NCBI GenBank assembly: GCA_913775525.1
Contig: CAJYLH010000041.1
Location: forward strand, 57,592 to 121,591
Source: an uncultured Chryseobacterium sp.
GTDB taxonomy: Bacteria > Bacteroidota > Bacteroidia > Flavobacteriales > Weeksellaceae
DNA: 64,000 nucleotides
Reading direction: 5' to 3'
Below, in pieces: positions 25,341-33,804 of this stretch; the first letter of the stretch is position 1, and every line of letters begins with the position of its first letter. A program made the position numbers and the translations under genes. A model generated the notes under the pieces. It saw nothing but the letters and a program-made list of their open reading frames with translations, searched no databases and had not been told where the DNA came from.

Positions 25341-25811
25341 ATGAACTATCATTTTCAGGCCCACAGACAGGTCAGAAAAAACCTTCTGGATATTTTACAG
25401 AATATATCCTATGAAGACCTTTTGCTGATTCCGGACGGTTTCAACAATAATATTTACTGGAATATTGCCCATACCGTGGCTACACAGCAGCTTTTGCATT
25501 ATTACCTGAGCGGAAATCCCTTCAGAATAGATAAATACTGGATCGAAACGTACAAGAAGGGAACCCTTCCTAATCTCAATGTCCAAAAATCTGAGATAGA
25601 AGACCTTGAATTTTTGCTAACGGAAACCTCCAAAATCCTGATGAAAGATTATGACAGTGACTTCTTTTCAGACTATACGCCTTACACCACAAGTTTCGGA
25701 ATGGATCTGAAGAGCATTCAGGATGCCATTATTTTCAATAATATGCACGAAAGCCTGCATTACGGCTATGCCATGGCTCAGAAGAGGGCCATTTTAGGAG
25801 AAAAATATTAG
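25341..25811 (+). CDS. DinB-family protein
   Basis: A 156-residue four-helix protein of the DinB/YfiT superfamily. The three metal-ligand positions appear as His in YWNIAHTVATQQLLHYY and the pair in MHESLHYGYAMAQ (HxxxH). Family members include metal-dependent thiol transferases that use bacillithiol or mycothiol, which would suit a cell that also has YpdA. The function here is not known. Monocistronic, with an apparently leaderless message. Confidence 0.85.
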   Translation: MNYHFQAHRQVRKNLLDILQNISYEDLLLIPDGFNNNIYWNIAHTVATQQLLHYYLSGNPFRIDKYWIETYKKGTLPNLNVQKSEIEDLEFLLTETSKILMKDYDSDFFSDYTPYTTSFGMDLKSIQDAIIFNNMHESLHYGYAMAQKRAILGEKY

Positions 25812-25958
25812 TACGCATAACAATCAGTACATCTTTTAGATGTAAAATTCCTGAAATACTATTATCTGATCTGATGTTCCATCGAGAGATATCCAAAAGA
25901 CTTCCGGAGGTAAGCCCAGGTATAATACAATTCAGGACAACCTTTATAGAGAAATTTA

Positions 25959-26720
25959 ATGAATACGAACAACGATAAAAAAGACGATTTTATTTTCGGG
26001 CTCCGTCCCGTCATTGAGGCTATTGAAGCAGGAAAGACCATTGATAAAATTTTTGTGCAGAATGCGCTTCAGGGACCGATTTATGCAGAACTGAAGGCCG
26101 TGCTCGCCCAGAATAAAATCCGTCCGAACTACGTTCCGGTAGAGAAGCTGAACCGTTTTACGAGGAAAAACCACCAGGGCGTGGTAGCATTCATTTCAGA
26201 TGTGCCGTTCCATAAAATTGAAGACCTGGTATCTCAGCTTTTCGAAGAGGGAAAAACGCCTTTCTTACTGATCTTGGACCGGCTTACCGATGTGAGGAAT
26301 TTCGGTGCCATCTGCCGTACGGCAGAATGTGTGGGTATTGATGCAGTCATTATTCCTGAAAAAGGAGCAGCCCCTATCAATTCCGATGCGATCAAAACAT
26401 CAGCAGGAGGTATTTACAATATTAAAATCTGCAAGGAGCCCAATCTTGCTCATGTAGTGGATTTCCTTCAGCAAAGCGGGATATCTGTTTTTGCCGCCAG
26501 CGAAAAAGCCCAGAAGCTCATCTACGATGTTAACTTTACAGAACCTTGTGCTGTTGTCATGGGCAATGAAGAAACAGGGATCTCAAAAGAAGTGCTCCAC
26601 CATGCAGATGAGAAAATAAAGCTGCCGATAGAAGGAAAGACCCAATCACTGAATGTGTCCGTAGCCTGCGGTGCCATCCTGTATGAAGCCGTACGACAGA
26701 AGACGGTAAAAATCAATTAA
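25959..26720 (+). CDS. rlmB: 23S rRNA 2'-O-methyltransferase (SpoU family, RlmB-like)
   Basis: A 253-residue SPOUT methyltransferase, expected to methylate G2251 of 23S rRNA. An N-terminal substrate-binding domain opens DDFIFGLRPVIEAIEAGKTI. The three SpoU motifs follow: LDRLTDVRNFGAICRTAE, VVMGNEETGISKEVL and LPIEGKTQSLNVSVACGAIL, the last two forming the knotted SAM site. Length matches RlmB. The DUF6263-like lipoprotein gene follows after 24 bp. Confidence 0.93.
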   Translation: MNTNNDKKDDFIFGLRPVIEAIEAGKTIDKIFVQNALQGPIYAELKAVLAQNKIRPNYVPVEKLNRFTRKNHQGVVAFISDVPFHKIEDLVSQLFEEGKTPFLLILDRLTDVRNFGAICRTAECVGIDAVIIPEKGAAPINSDAIKTSAGGIYNIKICKEPNLAHVVDFLQQSGISVFAASEKAQKLIYDVNFTEPCAVVMGNEETGISKEVLHHADEKIKLPIEGKTQSLNVSVACGAILYEAVRQKTVKIN

Positions 26721-26744
26721 TCAACAACAATCAAAAGCAATTTA

Positions 26745-27791
26745 ATGAAAAACATAGCAGCAATCGCGCTTATCTCCATAGCCCTGGTATCGTGTAAAAA
26801 GGAAACCGCGACAGTCACCAAAGTAGATCCCAAAACCGGAAAAACGGTTACGGTGGAAGTACCCGCAGATTCCGTAGCGAAAGTGGAAGCCAATCCCGCC
26901 ATTAAAGATTCAGCAGGCATTTATAAGCAGACCTTTAAACTGGAAAAAGGAAAAACCTATCCGCTGACCACTTACCAAAGGGATGTAAAAACGATGACTG
27001 ACCCTAAAGGCAAAACCTTAAACGGGATCAGTGAGTCTACCGATGAAATGACGTTTACGGTGAACGACATCAAAGGCAATGTGTACGATATCACTCTTAA
27101 CCTTATTGCCAAAAGGAATTCCCAGACTTCTCAGGGCAAAACCGTAGTGGTGGATACCAAACAGCCGATACCTAAAGAAGATGACCTTAAAATGATCTGG
27201 AACATCAACCGTGCGCTTACCGGAAACAAACTGAGCATGAAAATGGACGACAAAGGAAAGGTAATTTCAATTACCGGTTTTGAGCCCGTCTACACCAAAG
27301 TTTCCAATGCCGTAGGAACACTGATCAAAGATGCCGACCAGAAAGCAGGTATTGTTGCCAGCCTGAAAGAGACCTTCAACGAAAAAGTACTGCGGGACCA
27401 GTTCAATAAAAATCTGACCATCATCCCTAAGAAGGGAGTGAAGATCGGGGAAAAATGGTCGACTTCTGAAAATGCGGATGCCGGCGGTAAAATTAAGGTA
27501 ACTTCCAATTACGTCCTGAAAAGCGTAGGCAACGGCATTGCAGAAATTTCCGTAACCGGAGGAATTCCCAAGAAAACCGAAAAGCAGGCACAGGGTCCCG
27601 TTACCCACAGCCTGAGCAGCGAACTGACCCAGAATGGAACGATAAAGTTTGATGAAAACACGGGCTGGATCACTAACCAGAATATCAATGTAAAAACAAC
27701 GCAGGTAGAAACCATTTCAGACGGAAAACAGTCACAGTCTATGCAGAGCGTAACCAACTCTTCCGTTATGGTGAATCCGTCTGCAAAATAA
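26745..27791 (+). CDS. Envelope lipoprotein, DUF6263-like
   Basis: A 348-residue exported protein with a lipobox (IALVSC) at residues 10-15. The mature part begins with a Lys/Thr/Val-rich linker and then a large beta-rich domain (LEKGKTYPLTTYQRDV to the C terminus). The composition resembles DUF6263 proteins of flavobacteria, but this call is from memory of the family and not proven. It lies between rlmB and a small membrane protein and probably shares their transcript. Confidence 0.65.
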   Translation: MKNIAAIALISIALVSCKKETATVTKVDPKTGKTVTVEVPADSVAKVEANPAIKDSAGIYKQTFKLEKGKTYPLTTYQRDVKTMTDPKGKTLNGISESTDEMTFTVNDIKGNVYDITLNLIAKRNSQTSQGKTVVVDTKQPIPKEDDLKMIWNINRALTGNKLSMKMDDKGKVISITGFEPVYTKVSNAVGTLIKDADQKAGIVASLKETFNEKVLRDQFNKNLTIIPKKGVKIGEKWSTSENADAGGKIKVTSNYVLKSVGNGIAEISVTGGIPKKTEKQAQGPVTHSLSSELTQNGTIKFDENTGWITNQNINVKTTQVETISDGKQSQSMQSVTNSSVMVNPSAK

Positions 27792-27808
27792 TATAGACAG
27801 TCGAAATC

Positions 27809-28039
27809 ATGAAGTATATTTTTGAGCTGGTACTCATTACCATCATTATTTATTTTGTGTGGAACATCCTGAAGAGGATTTTCTTTAAAAAGTTCCACAG
27901 CTATATGTTTAATCAGGACCAGAATACCAGAACCAGACAGCAGCAGGATATTCACAACTCAGATAAGGAAACGAACAAAGGCCTGAACTGGGATGCGGAA
28001 ACGGTGGAGTACGAAGAGGTAAAGGAAGAGAAAAAATAA
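27809..28039 (+). CDS. DUF4834-like small membrane protein
   Basis: A 76-residue protein with one N-terminal membrane helix (LVLITIIIYFVWNILKRIFF) and a charged cytoplasmic tail rich in Gln, Glu, Lys and Asn. This layout matches DUF4834 of Bacteroidota. It starts 17 bp after the lipoprotein stop and is followed by a terminator. Confidence 0.7.
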   Translation: MKYIFELVLITIIIYFVWNILKRIFFKKFHSYMFNQDQNTRTRQQQDIHNSDKETNKGLNWDAETVEYEEVKEEKK

Positions 28040-28046
28040 ATAACCC

Positions 28047-28079
28047 AACCCTTTCAGAGTTTCGGATTCTGAAAGGGTT
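28047..28079 (+). terminator. Terminator after DUF4834-like gene
   Basis: AACCCTTTCAGA / TCTGAAAGGGTT is a perfect 12-bp stem with a 9-nt loop, placed 7 bp after the stop. The T-run is weak. The same stem core recurs at 36281-36314. Confidence 0.75.
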
Positions 28080-28097
28080 CTCAAATTAAATTAATGT

Positions 28098-30641
28098 ATG
28101 CTTAAAAAAAATAAAAACCTGGTTTTCATTCTGGCAAGTCTGGTGGTATTCATCATTCTTGCTTTTGTCTATGCCAGTCCCGTACTCAGCGGAAAACAGC
28201 TGTTCCAGCATGATATCGTACAATACAGGGGCGGTGCCAAGGAGCTCCTGGACTACCGTGCCGATACCGGAAAGGAAACTTACTGGAGCGACTCTATGTT
28301 CGGGGGAATGCCTACCTATCAGATGGGAAGCCAGTTTAAAGGCGATGTGATCAAGAAGATCGACAGCTGGCTGAATTTCCTGCCGAGACCTGTGAATTAC
28401 CTTTTCCTGCTTTTTGCCGGATTTTTCTTTTTGGGGATAGTAGCCGTACGAAACTGGAAATATGCACTTCTGGGTGCCACCTTTTTCGGGCTATCCACTT
28501 ATTTTTACATCATTATCGCAGCAGGGCATAACGGAAAAGTGAATACCATTGAGTATTTCGCCCCTCTCCTCGCCGGAATACTTCTGGTGTACATCCGGAA
28601 ACAGTATATCTGGGGATTCATTGTAACGACATTATTCATGGGACTTCAGGTTGCTGCAAACCATCCGCAGATGACCTATTACCTGTTTCTGGCATTAGGA
28701 TTTTTATTCCTTTCTGAACTCATCAGGACCATCCAGAAGAAAACACCGGTAAAACATTTCCTTATTTCTTCGGGAATTATAGCGGCTTCATGCCTGATCG
28801 GGGTTGGAATGAATTCCCAGAGGATCATGGCCAATTCGGAATATATAAAAGAAACCGTACGCGGAAAACAGATCCTGACAAACGAAAGCAGTACGTCCGG
28901 TAAATCCGGTATGGATAAAGAAAGCATGCTGATGTGGAGCTACGGCCAGCTGGAAACCCTGAACCTGTTCATCCCGAGACTGATGGGCGGCGGGACACAG
29001 GAGCCTGAAGGAAAAGAAATGATGAACCGCGTACAGGAACTGGTGCAGGAAAATGTATCGAGCCAGGCTGAAATGGACCGTATTTCCAAAGGCTTCAGCG
29101 GCATGACTTACTGGGGAGACCAGCCCGGAACTTCCGGACCTGCCTATCAGGGAGCCATTGTCTGTTTCCTTGCGGTGTTAGGATTTTTCTTTGCCGGCAG
29201 AAAATACAGGTACTGGATCCTCGGAGCGTCAGTACTGACTATCCTGCTCGCCTGGGGAAGCAATTTCATGCCTCTGTCAGATTTCTTTATTGATTATGTA
29301 CCGTTTTATAATAAATTCAGGGCTCCGTCATCCATTCTGGTAGTCGTAGAGCTCCTCTTCCCGCTGATTGCCATCATCGGGCTTTATAAGTTTTTCACTG
29401 ATGAAAAACTTACTGAAGAATACAAACAGAAGATTCTCTTATACGTCAGCGGTGCAACTTTAGGCCTGCTGCTGATCCTATTATTCTTCGGGAAATCTCT
29501 CTTGGGCTTCCATACGGCAAACGAAAAGATGTACTTCCCGCCTTTCCTTATGGATTACCTGGTGGAAGAACGGTATAAGCTGTTCAGGATTGATGCAATC
29601 AAAGCGTTTTTCTATGTAGCGATAGCTGCTGCTGCCCTGTTCATGGTGCTGAAAAACAAGCTCAGCCAGAACGTAGCGCTGATCATCATCGGAGCAGTAA
29701 GCCTTTTTGATTTATGGACCGTAAACAAACGTTACCTGAATGACGGGAATTACGTGGACAAGGTTTTTGCAGAAAATCCTTTCCAGACAGAAACTTCAGA
29801 GCTTTTACAAGAAAAAGTGCAGGGCAATCCTAACCTGGAACCTCTCCTGGCACATGTCAATGTCAACAAAACTCTGGAAACCATCGCAGAAAAAGACCAG
29901 ACCCATTACCGGATCTTCAATAATATCCTGGGTACATTCAGTGAAACCAATACCTCCTACTTCAAATCATCCATCGGAGGATACCATGCGGTGAAACTGA
30001 GAAGGTACGATGATATTATCAATGAATACTTCCAGGTTATGGATTCGGTAAAGGTACCGAATGTCCTCAACCTGCTCAATGCCAAATACTGGGTCGTTGG
30101 CGGGCCGGAACAGCCTCAGGCGCTTCCGAACCCTAAAGCGAACGGAAATGCATGGCTGGTAAGTGATATCAAATTTGCCAATACCCCTAATGAGGAAATT
30201 AAATCCATCGGAATCATCAACAGTAAAAAAACGGCGGTTGTTGCGGCCTCTGACCGGAAATACTTTGACGGCAAACCTGTTCAGGCAGATCCGGCGGCGT
30301 TCATCAACCTGACGAAATATCAGCCGAATGAACTGGAATTCGAATCCCAGTCTAAAACGCCGCAATTAGCTGTCTTTTCTGAAATTTACTATCCTCACGG
30401 ATGGAAAATGTTTGTGGATGAAAAAGAAGTCCCTTACATCAAGGCAGATTACCTGCTGCGTGCCGTGCATGTTCCGGCCGGAGCCCATAATATCCGTATG
30501 GTATTTGAACCTGAAGTAATTGAAAAGGGGAAATGGATATCCCTGTTGTGCTTCGGGCTGTTCATCCTGTTGAGCGGTGCAGGAATTTTCTGGATCAATA
30601 AAAATAAAAAACGGGAAATTACCGTTGAGGAAAAAATATAA
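28098..30641 (+). CDS. YfhO-family membrane protein (glycosyltransferase-like)
   Basis: An 847-residue protein with roughly a dozen membrane helices and a large C-terminal periplasmic region. The N terminus (a first helix, then FQHDIVQYRGGAKELLDYR and YWSDSMFGGMPTYQMG) matches YfhO proteins. In Gram-positives these are multi-pass enzymes that decorate lipoteichoic acid; in Bacteroidota they are abundant and their target is unknown. The C-terminal part ends in a further helix (WISLLCFGLFILLSGAGIFW). A GT4 glycosyltransferase gene follows, so an envelope glycan role is plausible. Confidence 0.88.
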   Translation: MLKKNKNLVFILASLVVFIILAFVYASPVLSGKQLFQHDIVQYRGGAKELLDYRADTGKETYWSDSMFGGMPTYQMGSQFKGDVIKKIDSWLNFLPRPVNYLFLLFAGFFFLGIVAVRNWKYALLGATFFGLSTYFYIIIAAGHNGKVNTIEYFAPLLAGILLVYIRKQYIWGFIVTTLFMGLQVAANHPQMTYYLFLALGFLFLSELIRTIQKKTPVKHFLISSGIIAASCLIGVGMNSQRIMANSEYIKETVRGKQILTNESSTSGKSGMDKESMLMWSYGQLETLNLFIPRLMGGGTQEPEGKEMMNRVQELVQENVSSQAEMDRISKGFSGMTYWGDQPGTSGPAYQGAIVCFLAVLGFFFAGRKYRYWILGASVLTILLAWGSNFMPLSDFFIDYVPFYNKFRAPSSILVVVELLFPLIAIIGLYKFFTDEKLTEEYKQKILLYVSGATLGLLLILLFFGKSLLGFHTANEKMYFPPFLMDYLVEERYKLFRIDAIKAFFYVAIAAAALFMVLKNKLSQNVALIIIGAVSLFDLWTVNKRYLNDGNYVDKVFAENPFQTETSELLQEKVQGNPNLEPLLAHVNVNKTLETIAEKDQTHYRIFNNILGTFSETNTSYFKSSIGGYHAVKLRRYDDIINEYFQVMDSVKVPNVLNLLNAKYWVVGGPEQPQALPNPKANGNAWLVSDIKFANTPNEEIKSIGIINSKKTAVVAASDRKYFDGKPVQADPAAFINLTKYQPNELEFESQSKTPQLAVFSEIYYPHGWKMFVDEKEVPYIKADYLLRAVHVPAGAHNIRMVFEPEVIEKGKWISLLCFGLFILLSGAGIFWINKNKKREITVEEKI

Positions 30642-30648
30642 ATACAAT

Positions 30649-30679
30649 TGCGGGGCTTCATGAAAATGACAGCCCCGCA
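30649..30679 (+). terminator. Hairpin between yfhO-like and glycosyltransferase genes
   Basis: TGCGGGGCT / AGCCCCGCA, a perfect 9-bp stem with a 13-nt loop, lies 7 bp after the YfhO stop. It has no T-run, so read-through into the glycosyltransferase gene is possible. Confidence 0.5.
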
Positions 30680-30710
30680 TCATGAAGAATCATAACCGTG
30701 TTTTATCATT

Positions 30711-32024
30711 ATGCAGCAGAAAAAAGTTCTTATCATCACCTATTACTGGCCACCTGCAGGCGGACCGGGCGTACAGAGATGGCTGAAGTTCGCTAAATAC
30801 CTTCCGGAATTCGGGTGGGAACCGGTCATCTATACTCCTGAAAACCCAAGTTATCCATTGATAGACGAAAGCCTGATGAGCGACGTGCCTCATGATATTG
30901 AAATCATCAGAACGAAAATCTGGGAACCGTACCAGCTGGCAGAAAAGCTGAATAAGAACAATAAAAAATTCAAGGCCGGCCAGTTCGATGTCGGTAAAAA
31001 CCAAAGCTGGAAATCCAGGCTTTCCATCTGGGTACGGGGTAATTTCTTTATTCCCGATGCCCGGGTATTCTGGGTTAATCCATCTGTGAAATTCCTGGAA
31101 CGCTACCTGCAAGAGCATGCCATTGATGTGATCGTTACTTCAGGGCCGCCCCACTCGCTTCACCTGATCGGTTTAAGCCTTAAGAAAAAGTTCGGTCACC
31201 TGAAATGGATTGCAGATTTCCGGGATCCGTGGACGGAAATTTCATATTATAAACACCTCAAGCTCACTTCCCGTTCAGACATGAAACACCGCCGGCTTGA
31301 AAAAGAAGTTTTCGCAAAGGCTGACCTTACCTTAGCCACCAGCTACAGCGATGCGGACAATTTCCGTAACAACGGAGCCCATGCCTTATGCATTACCAAC
31401 GGATTTGATGAAACCGATGCCGAAAAGAGCGGAAAAAGTACAGGTAAAGAAACTGCCGGAGATAAGTTCACATTAAGCTACATCGGTGTCCTGGAGCAAC
31501 TCCGGAATCCTGAGATCCTATGGAATGTACTGCTTTCACTCGTAGAGTCACAACCGGATTTTGCCCGGAATTTCCAGCTGAAATTCGCTGGCAGGATAGA
31601 TAACAGGATTCTTGATTTCCTGATGGCCTCAAACCTTAAAAGCCACATAACCAATCTGGGTTACGTTTCCCACGACAAGGCTGTTGAAGAAATGAGTCAC
31701 TCAGACCTGCTTTTAATTACCAATTTCCCTGATCCTGCATCGAAAGGCATTATTCCCGGGAAGATTTTCGAATACCTTGCTACCGGGAAGCAGATCATCT
31801 CTTTCGGCCCGGAAGAAGCTGATGTGGCTAAAATCCTGGATGAAAGCCAATCGGGAAAACACTTCAGTTACAAGGATGCTGAAGCTGTGAAAATTTTCAT
31901 CCTGGAACAGTTCAACAACTGGAAAAACGGGATCATCCCGGAAAATATCCGTAATATCAGTCAGTTTTCAAGGAAGCATTTAACCGGTACATTAGCGGAA
32001 GTCCTGGATCAGATGGTCCACTGA
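30711..32024 (+). CDS. GT4-type glycosyltransferase
   Basis: A 437-residue GT-B fold glycosyltransferase. The N-terminal acceptor domain begins YYWPPAGGPGVQRWLKFAKY, a pattern typical of Bacteroidota family 4 enzymes. The donor-binding domain has YIGVLEQLRNPEILWNVLLS, LGYVSHDKAVEEMSHSDLLL and the EX7E-like region GIIPGKIFEYLATGKQIISF. It transfers a sugar from a nucleotide donor to a surface polysaccharide or lipid; the sugar cannot be read from the sequence. Its 3' end overlaps a convergent lipoprotein gene by 16 bp. Confidence 0.9.
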   Translation: MQQKKVLIITYYWPPAGGPGVQRWLKFAKYLPEFGWEPVIYTPENPSYPLIDESLMSDVPHDIEIIRTKIWEPYQLAEKLNKNNKKFKAGQFDVGKNQSWKSRLSIWVRGNFFIPDARVFWVNPSVKFLERYLQEHAIDVIVTSGPPHSLHLIGLSLKKKFGHLKWIADFRDPWTEISYYKHLKLTSRSDMKHRRLEKEVFAKADLTLATSYSDADNFRNNGAHALCITNGFDETDAEKSGKSTGKETAGDKFTLSYIGVLEQLRNPEILWNVLLSLVESQPDFARNFQLKFAGRIDNRILDFLMASNLKSHITNLGYVSHDKAVEEMSHSDLLLITNFPDPASKGIIPGKIFEYLATGKQIISFGPEEADVAKILDESQSGKHFSYKDAEAVKIFILEQFNNWKNGIIPENIRNISQFSRKHLTGTLAEVLDQMVH

Positions 32025-32647
32025 TCATTGATGATGGCGGTAAGGTAATATGTTCCCTGGTAAGGTTCAAAAACCATACGAAGCGTTTTCCAGTCCATTT
32101 CATGATCCGCATCAGGGGATTTGATGTAGTTTTCTGTAAAATCGGCTTCTTTATATACTTCTCTGAGGTTGTTTAAGGAATTCCCTGCCCCGCTGAATTC
32201 ATTAAAGGTTAATTTTCCGGTGGTAAAATCTTTGGAGTACACCCATTTAGAAAGGTAATCCCTGAGGCTTGCTTTGTATAAATCTCCGGATCCGTCCATG
32301 GCTCCCCAGGTAAACAGGGTTTTGGAAGGCAGGTATTTTTCAAATTCTGCCCTGGTAAAATGCTTGTCTTCCTTGGGACTAACAAACGCATACATGGAGA
32401 ATGTAATGCCTTTTTCAGGATGGATGTAGGCTGAAAGCTTATCGTATTGCTTATTTTTCAGGATCTGCAGAATCTCGTTATTTAGCCGGGTAATGGCTTC
32501 TTCCCTGTTCATTTCCGGTTGGTTTTCTCCTGAAACGTTCTGCTCTGTCCGAGTACTGTCCTGTTGGTTTGCCACAGGCTTTTTCGGTGCTTTTTTACAT
32601 CCGAGGATACTTCCTGCGATAATCAGTGCCATGAGTATCTTTTTCAT
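32009..32647 (-). CDS. Lipoprotein of unknown function
   Basis: A 212-residue exported protein with a clear lipobox (IIAGSILGC) after a lysine-bearing N terminus. A Pro/Gln/Asn linker (about 20-55) leads to a compact alpha/beta domain (ITRLNNEILQILKNKQYDKL to LTAIINDQWTI) that looks NTF2-like or SnoaL-like by length and layout, though this is a guess. I chose ATG 32647 over an upstream start at 32719 because it opens the signal sequence directly. The 3' end overlaps the convergent glycosyltransferase gene. Confidence 0.72.
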   Translation of the reverse strand: MKKILMALIIAGSILGCKKAPKKPVANQQDSTRTEQNVSGENQPEMNREEAITRLNNEILQILKNKQYDKLSAYIHPEKGITFSMYAFVSPKEDKHFTRAEFEKYLPSKTLFTWGAMDGSGDLYKASLRDYLSKWVYSKDFTTGKLTFNEFSGAGNSLNNLREVYKEADFTENYIKSPDADHEMDWKTLRMVFEPYQGTYYLTAIINDQWTI

Positions 32648-32776
32648 TTGTCTTTTTGTTTTGCTATACAGCACCAAATCCGGTGCCATTGATGAGGATA
32701 TGAACGGTAAAAGTATCATCTCTGTTTACGGTTTTTGTTCTTCTGGAAGGATGGTATATAATTTATAAATACATTG

Positions 32777-32784
32777 TACCTTTG
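32777..32784 (+). promoter_or_regulatory. TAnnTTTG -7 box of ypdA-like gene
   Basis: TACCTTTG, four bases before ATG 32789, so the transcript is probably leaderless. Confidence 0.55.
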
Positions 32785-32788
32785 TTAT

Positions 32789-33757
32789 ATGGAAATGCTG
32801 GATATTCTTATCATAGGAGGCGGCCCGATCGGCCTGAACTGTGCGCTGGAAGCACGGAAACATCACCTGAACTATATCATCATAGAGAAAGGCACCATTG
32901 TCAATTCCCTGTATCATTATCCTTTATACATGAAGTTTTTTTCCACTGCGGAAAAGCTTGAAATCGGTGAGATCCCGTTTATTTCTGCGGCCACCAAACC
33001 GGGAAGGCAGGAAGCACTGGAATATTACCAGGGCATTACCAGGCAGAAAGACCTCAATATTCGTCTGTACGAAAAGGTATTAAATGTTATACACCATGAA
33101 GGATACTTTGAAATCAGGACGACAAAAGCCTCCTATCAGGCTAAAAATGTAATTATCGCTACGGGATTTTATGACATTCCGAACCTGATGGATATTCCAG
33201 GAGAAGAACTGCCGAAAGTACAGCATTATTACACTGAGCCCTATCCTTATGCTCAGCAGAAAATAGTGGTTGTAGGGTCAAGCAATTCAGCCGTAGATGC
33301 CGCTCTGGAAACGTACAGAAAAGGTGCTGAAGTCACGATGATCATCCGGCATGCGGAAATTTCTCCTACCGTGAAATACTGGGTGAAACCGGACATTGAA
33401 AACAGGATTGCAGAAGGAAGCATCAAAGCACATTTTCATTCGGCACTTGTAGAAATTAAGGAACATTCCGTTGTGTTCCGGGATGAAAGCGGGACACTTC
33501 GGGAAATCGACAATGATTTTGTGCTGGCGATGACTGGTTATCTTCCCGATTTTGATTTCCTCAAAAACTCCGGAATAGAATTGCAGGGTGATTGTTTAAA
33601 TCCGTTCTACCATCCGGAAACGATGGAAACCAATGTGAAAAACCTTTACCTGGCCGGTGTTGTGTGTGGAGGAAAAGACACCCACCTTTGGTTCATTGAA
33701 AATTCCAGGATACATGCTGAGATGATTGTACGTAATATTCTTTCAGCGTCAAAATAA
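32789..33757 (+). CDS. ypdA: YpdA-family putative bacillithiol disulfide reductase
   Basis: A 322-residue flavoprotein with two Rossmann motifs: the FAD site DILIIGGGPIGLNCALEA at the N terminus and the NADPH site VVVGSSNSAVDAALE at about 158-172. It lacks the CxxC redox pair of thioredoxin reductase, as YpdA does. In Firmicutes YpdA reduces oxidised bacillithiol, a thiol also made in many Bacteroidota. The start is ATG 32789 (MEMLDIL) next to the promoter box; ATG 32795 is also possible. Monocistronic. Confidence 0.88.
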   Translation: MEMLDILIIGGGPIGLNCALEARKHHLNYIIIEKGTIVNSLYHYPLYMKFFSTAEKLEIGEIPFISAATKPGRQEALEYYQGITRQKDLNIRLYEKVLNVIHHEGYFEIRTTKASYQAKNVIIATGFYDIPNLMDIPGEELPKVQHYYTEPYPYAQQKIVVVGSSNSAVDAALETYRKGAEVTMIIRHAEISPTVKYWVKPDIENRIAEGSIKAHFHSALVEIKEHSVVFRDESGTLREIDNDFVLAMTGYLPDFDFLKNSGIELQGDCLNPFYHPETMETNVKNLYLAGVVCGGKDTHLWFIENSRIHAEMIVRNILSASK

Positions 33758-33804
33758 TCCTTTATAATGAACATAAAGCGTAAGTCTGACATTTTTCCCC
33801 TGAC

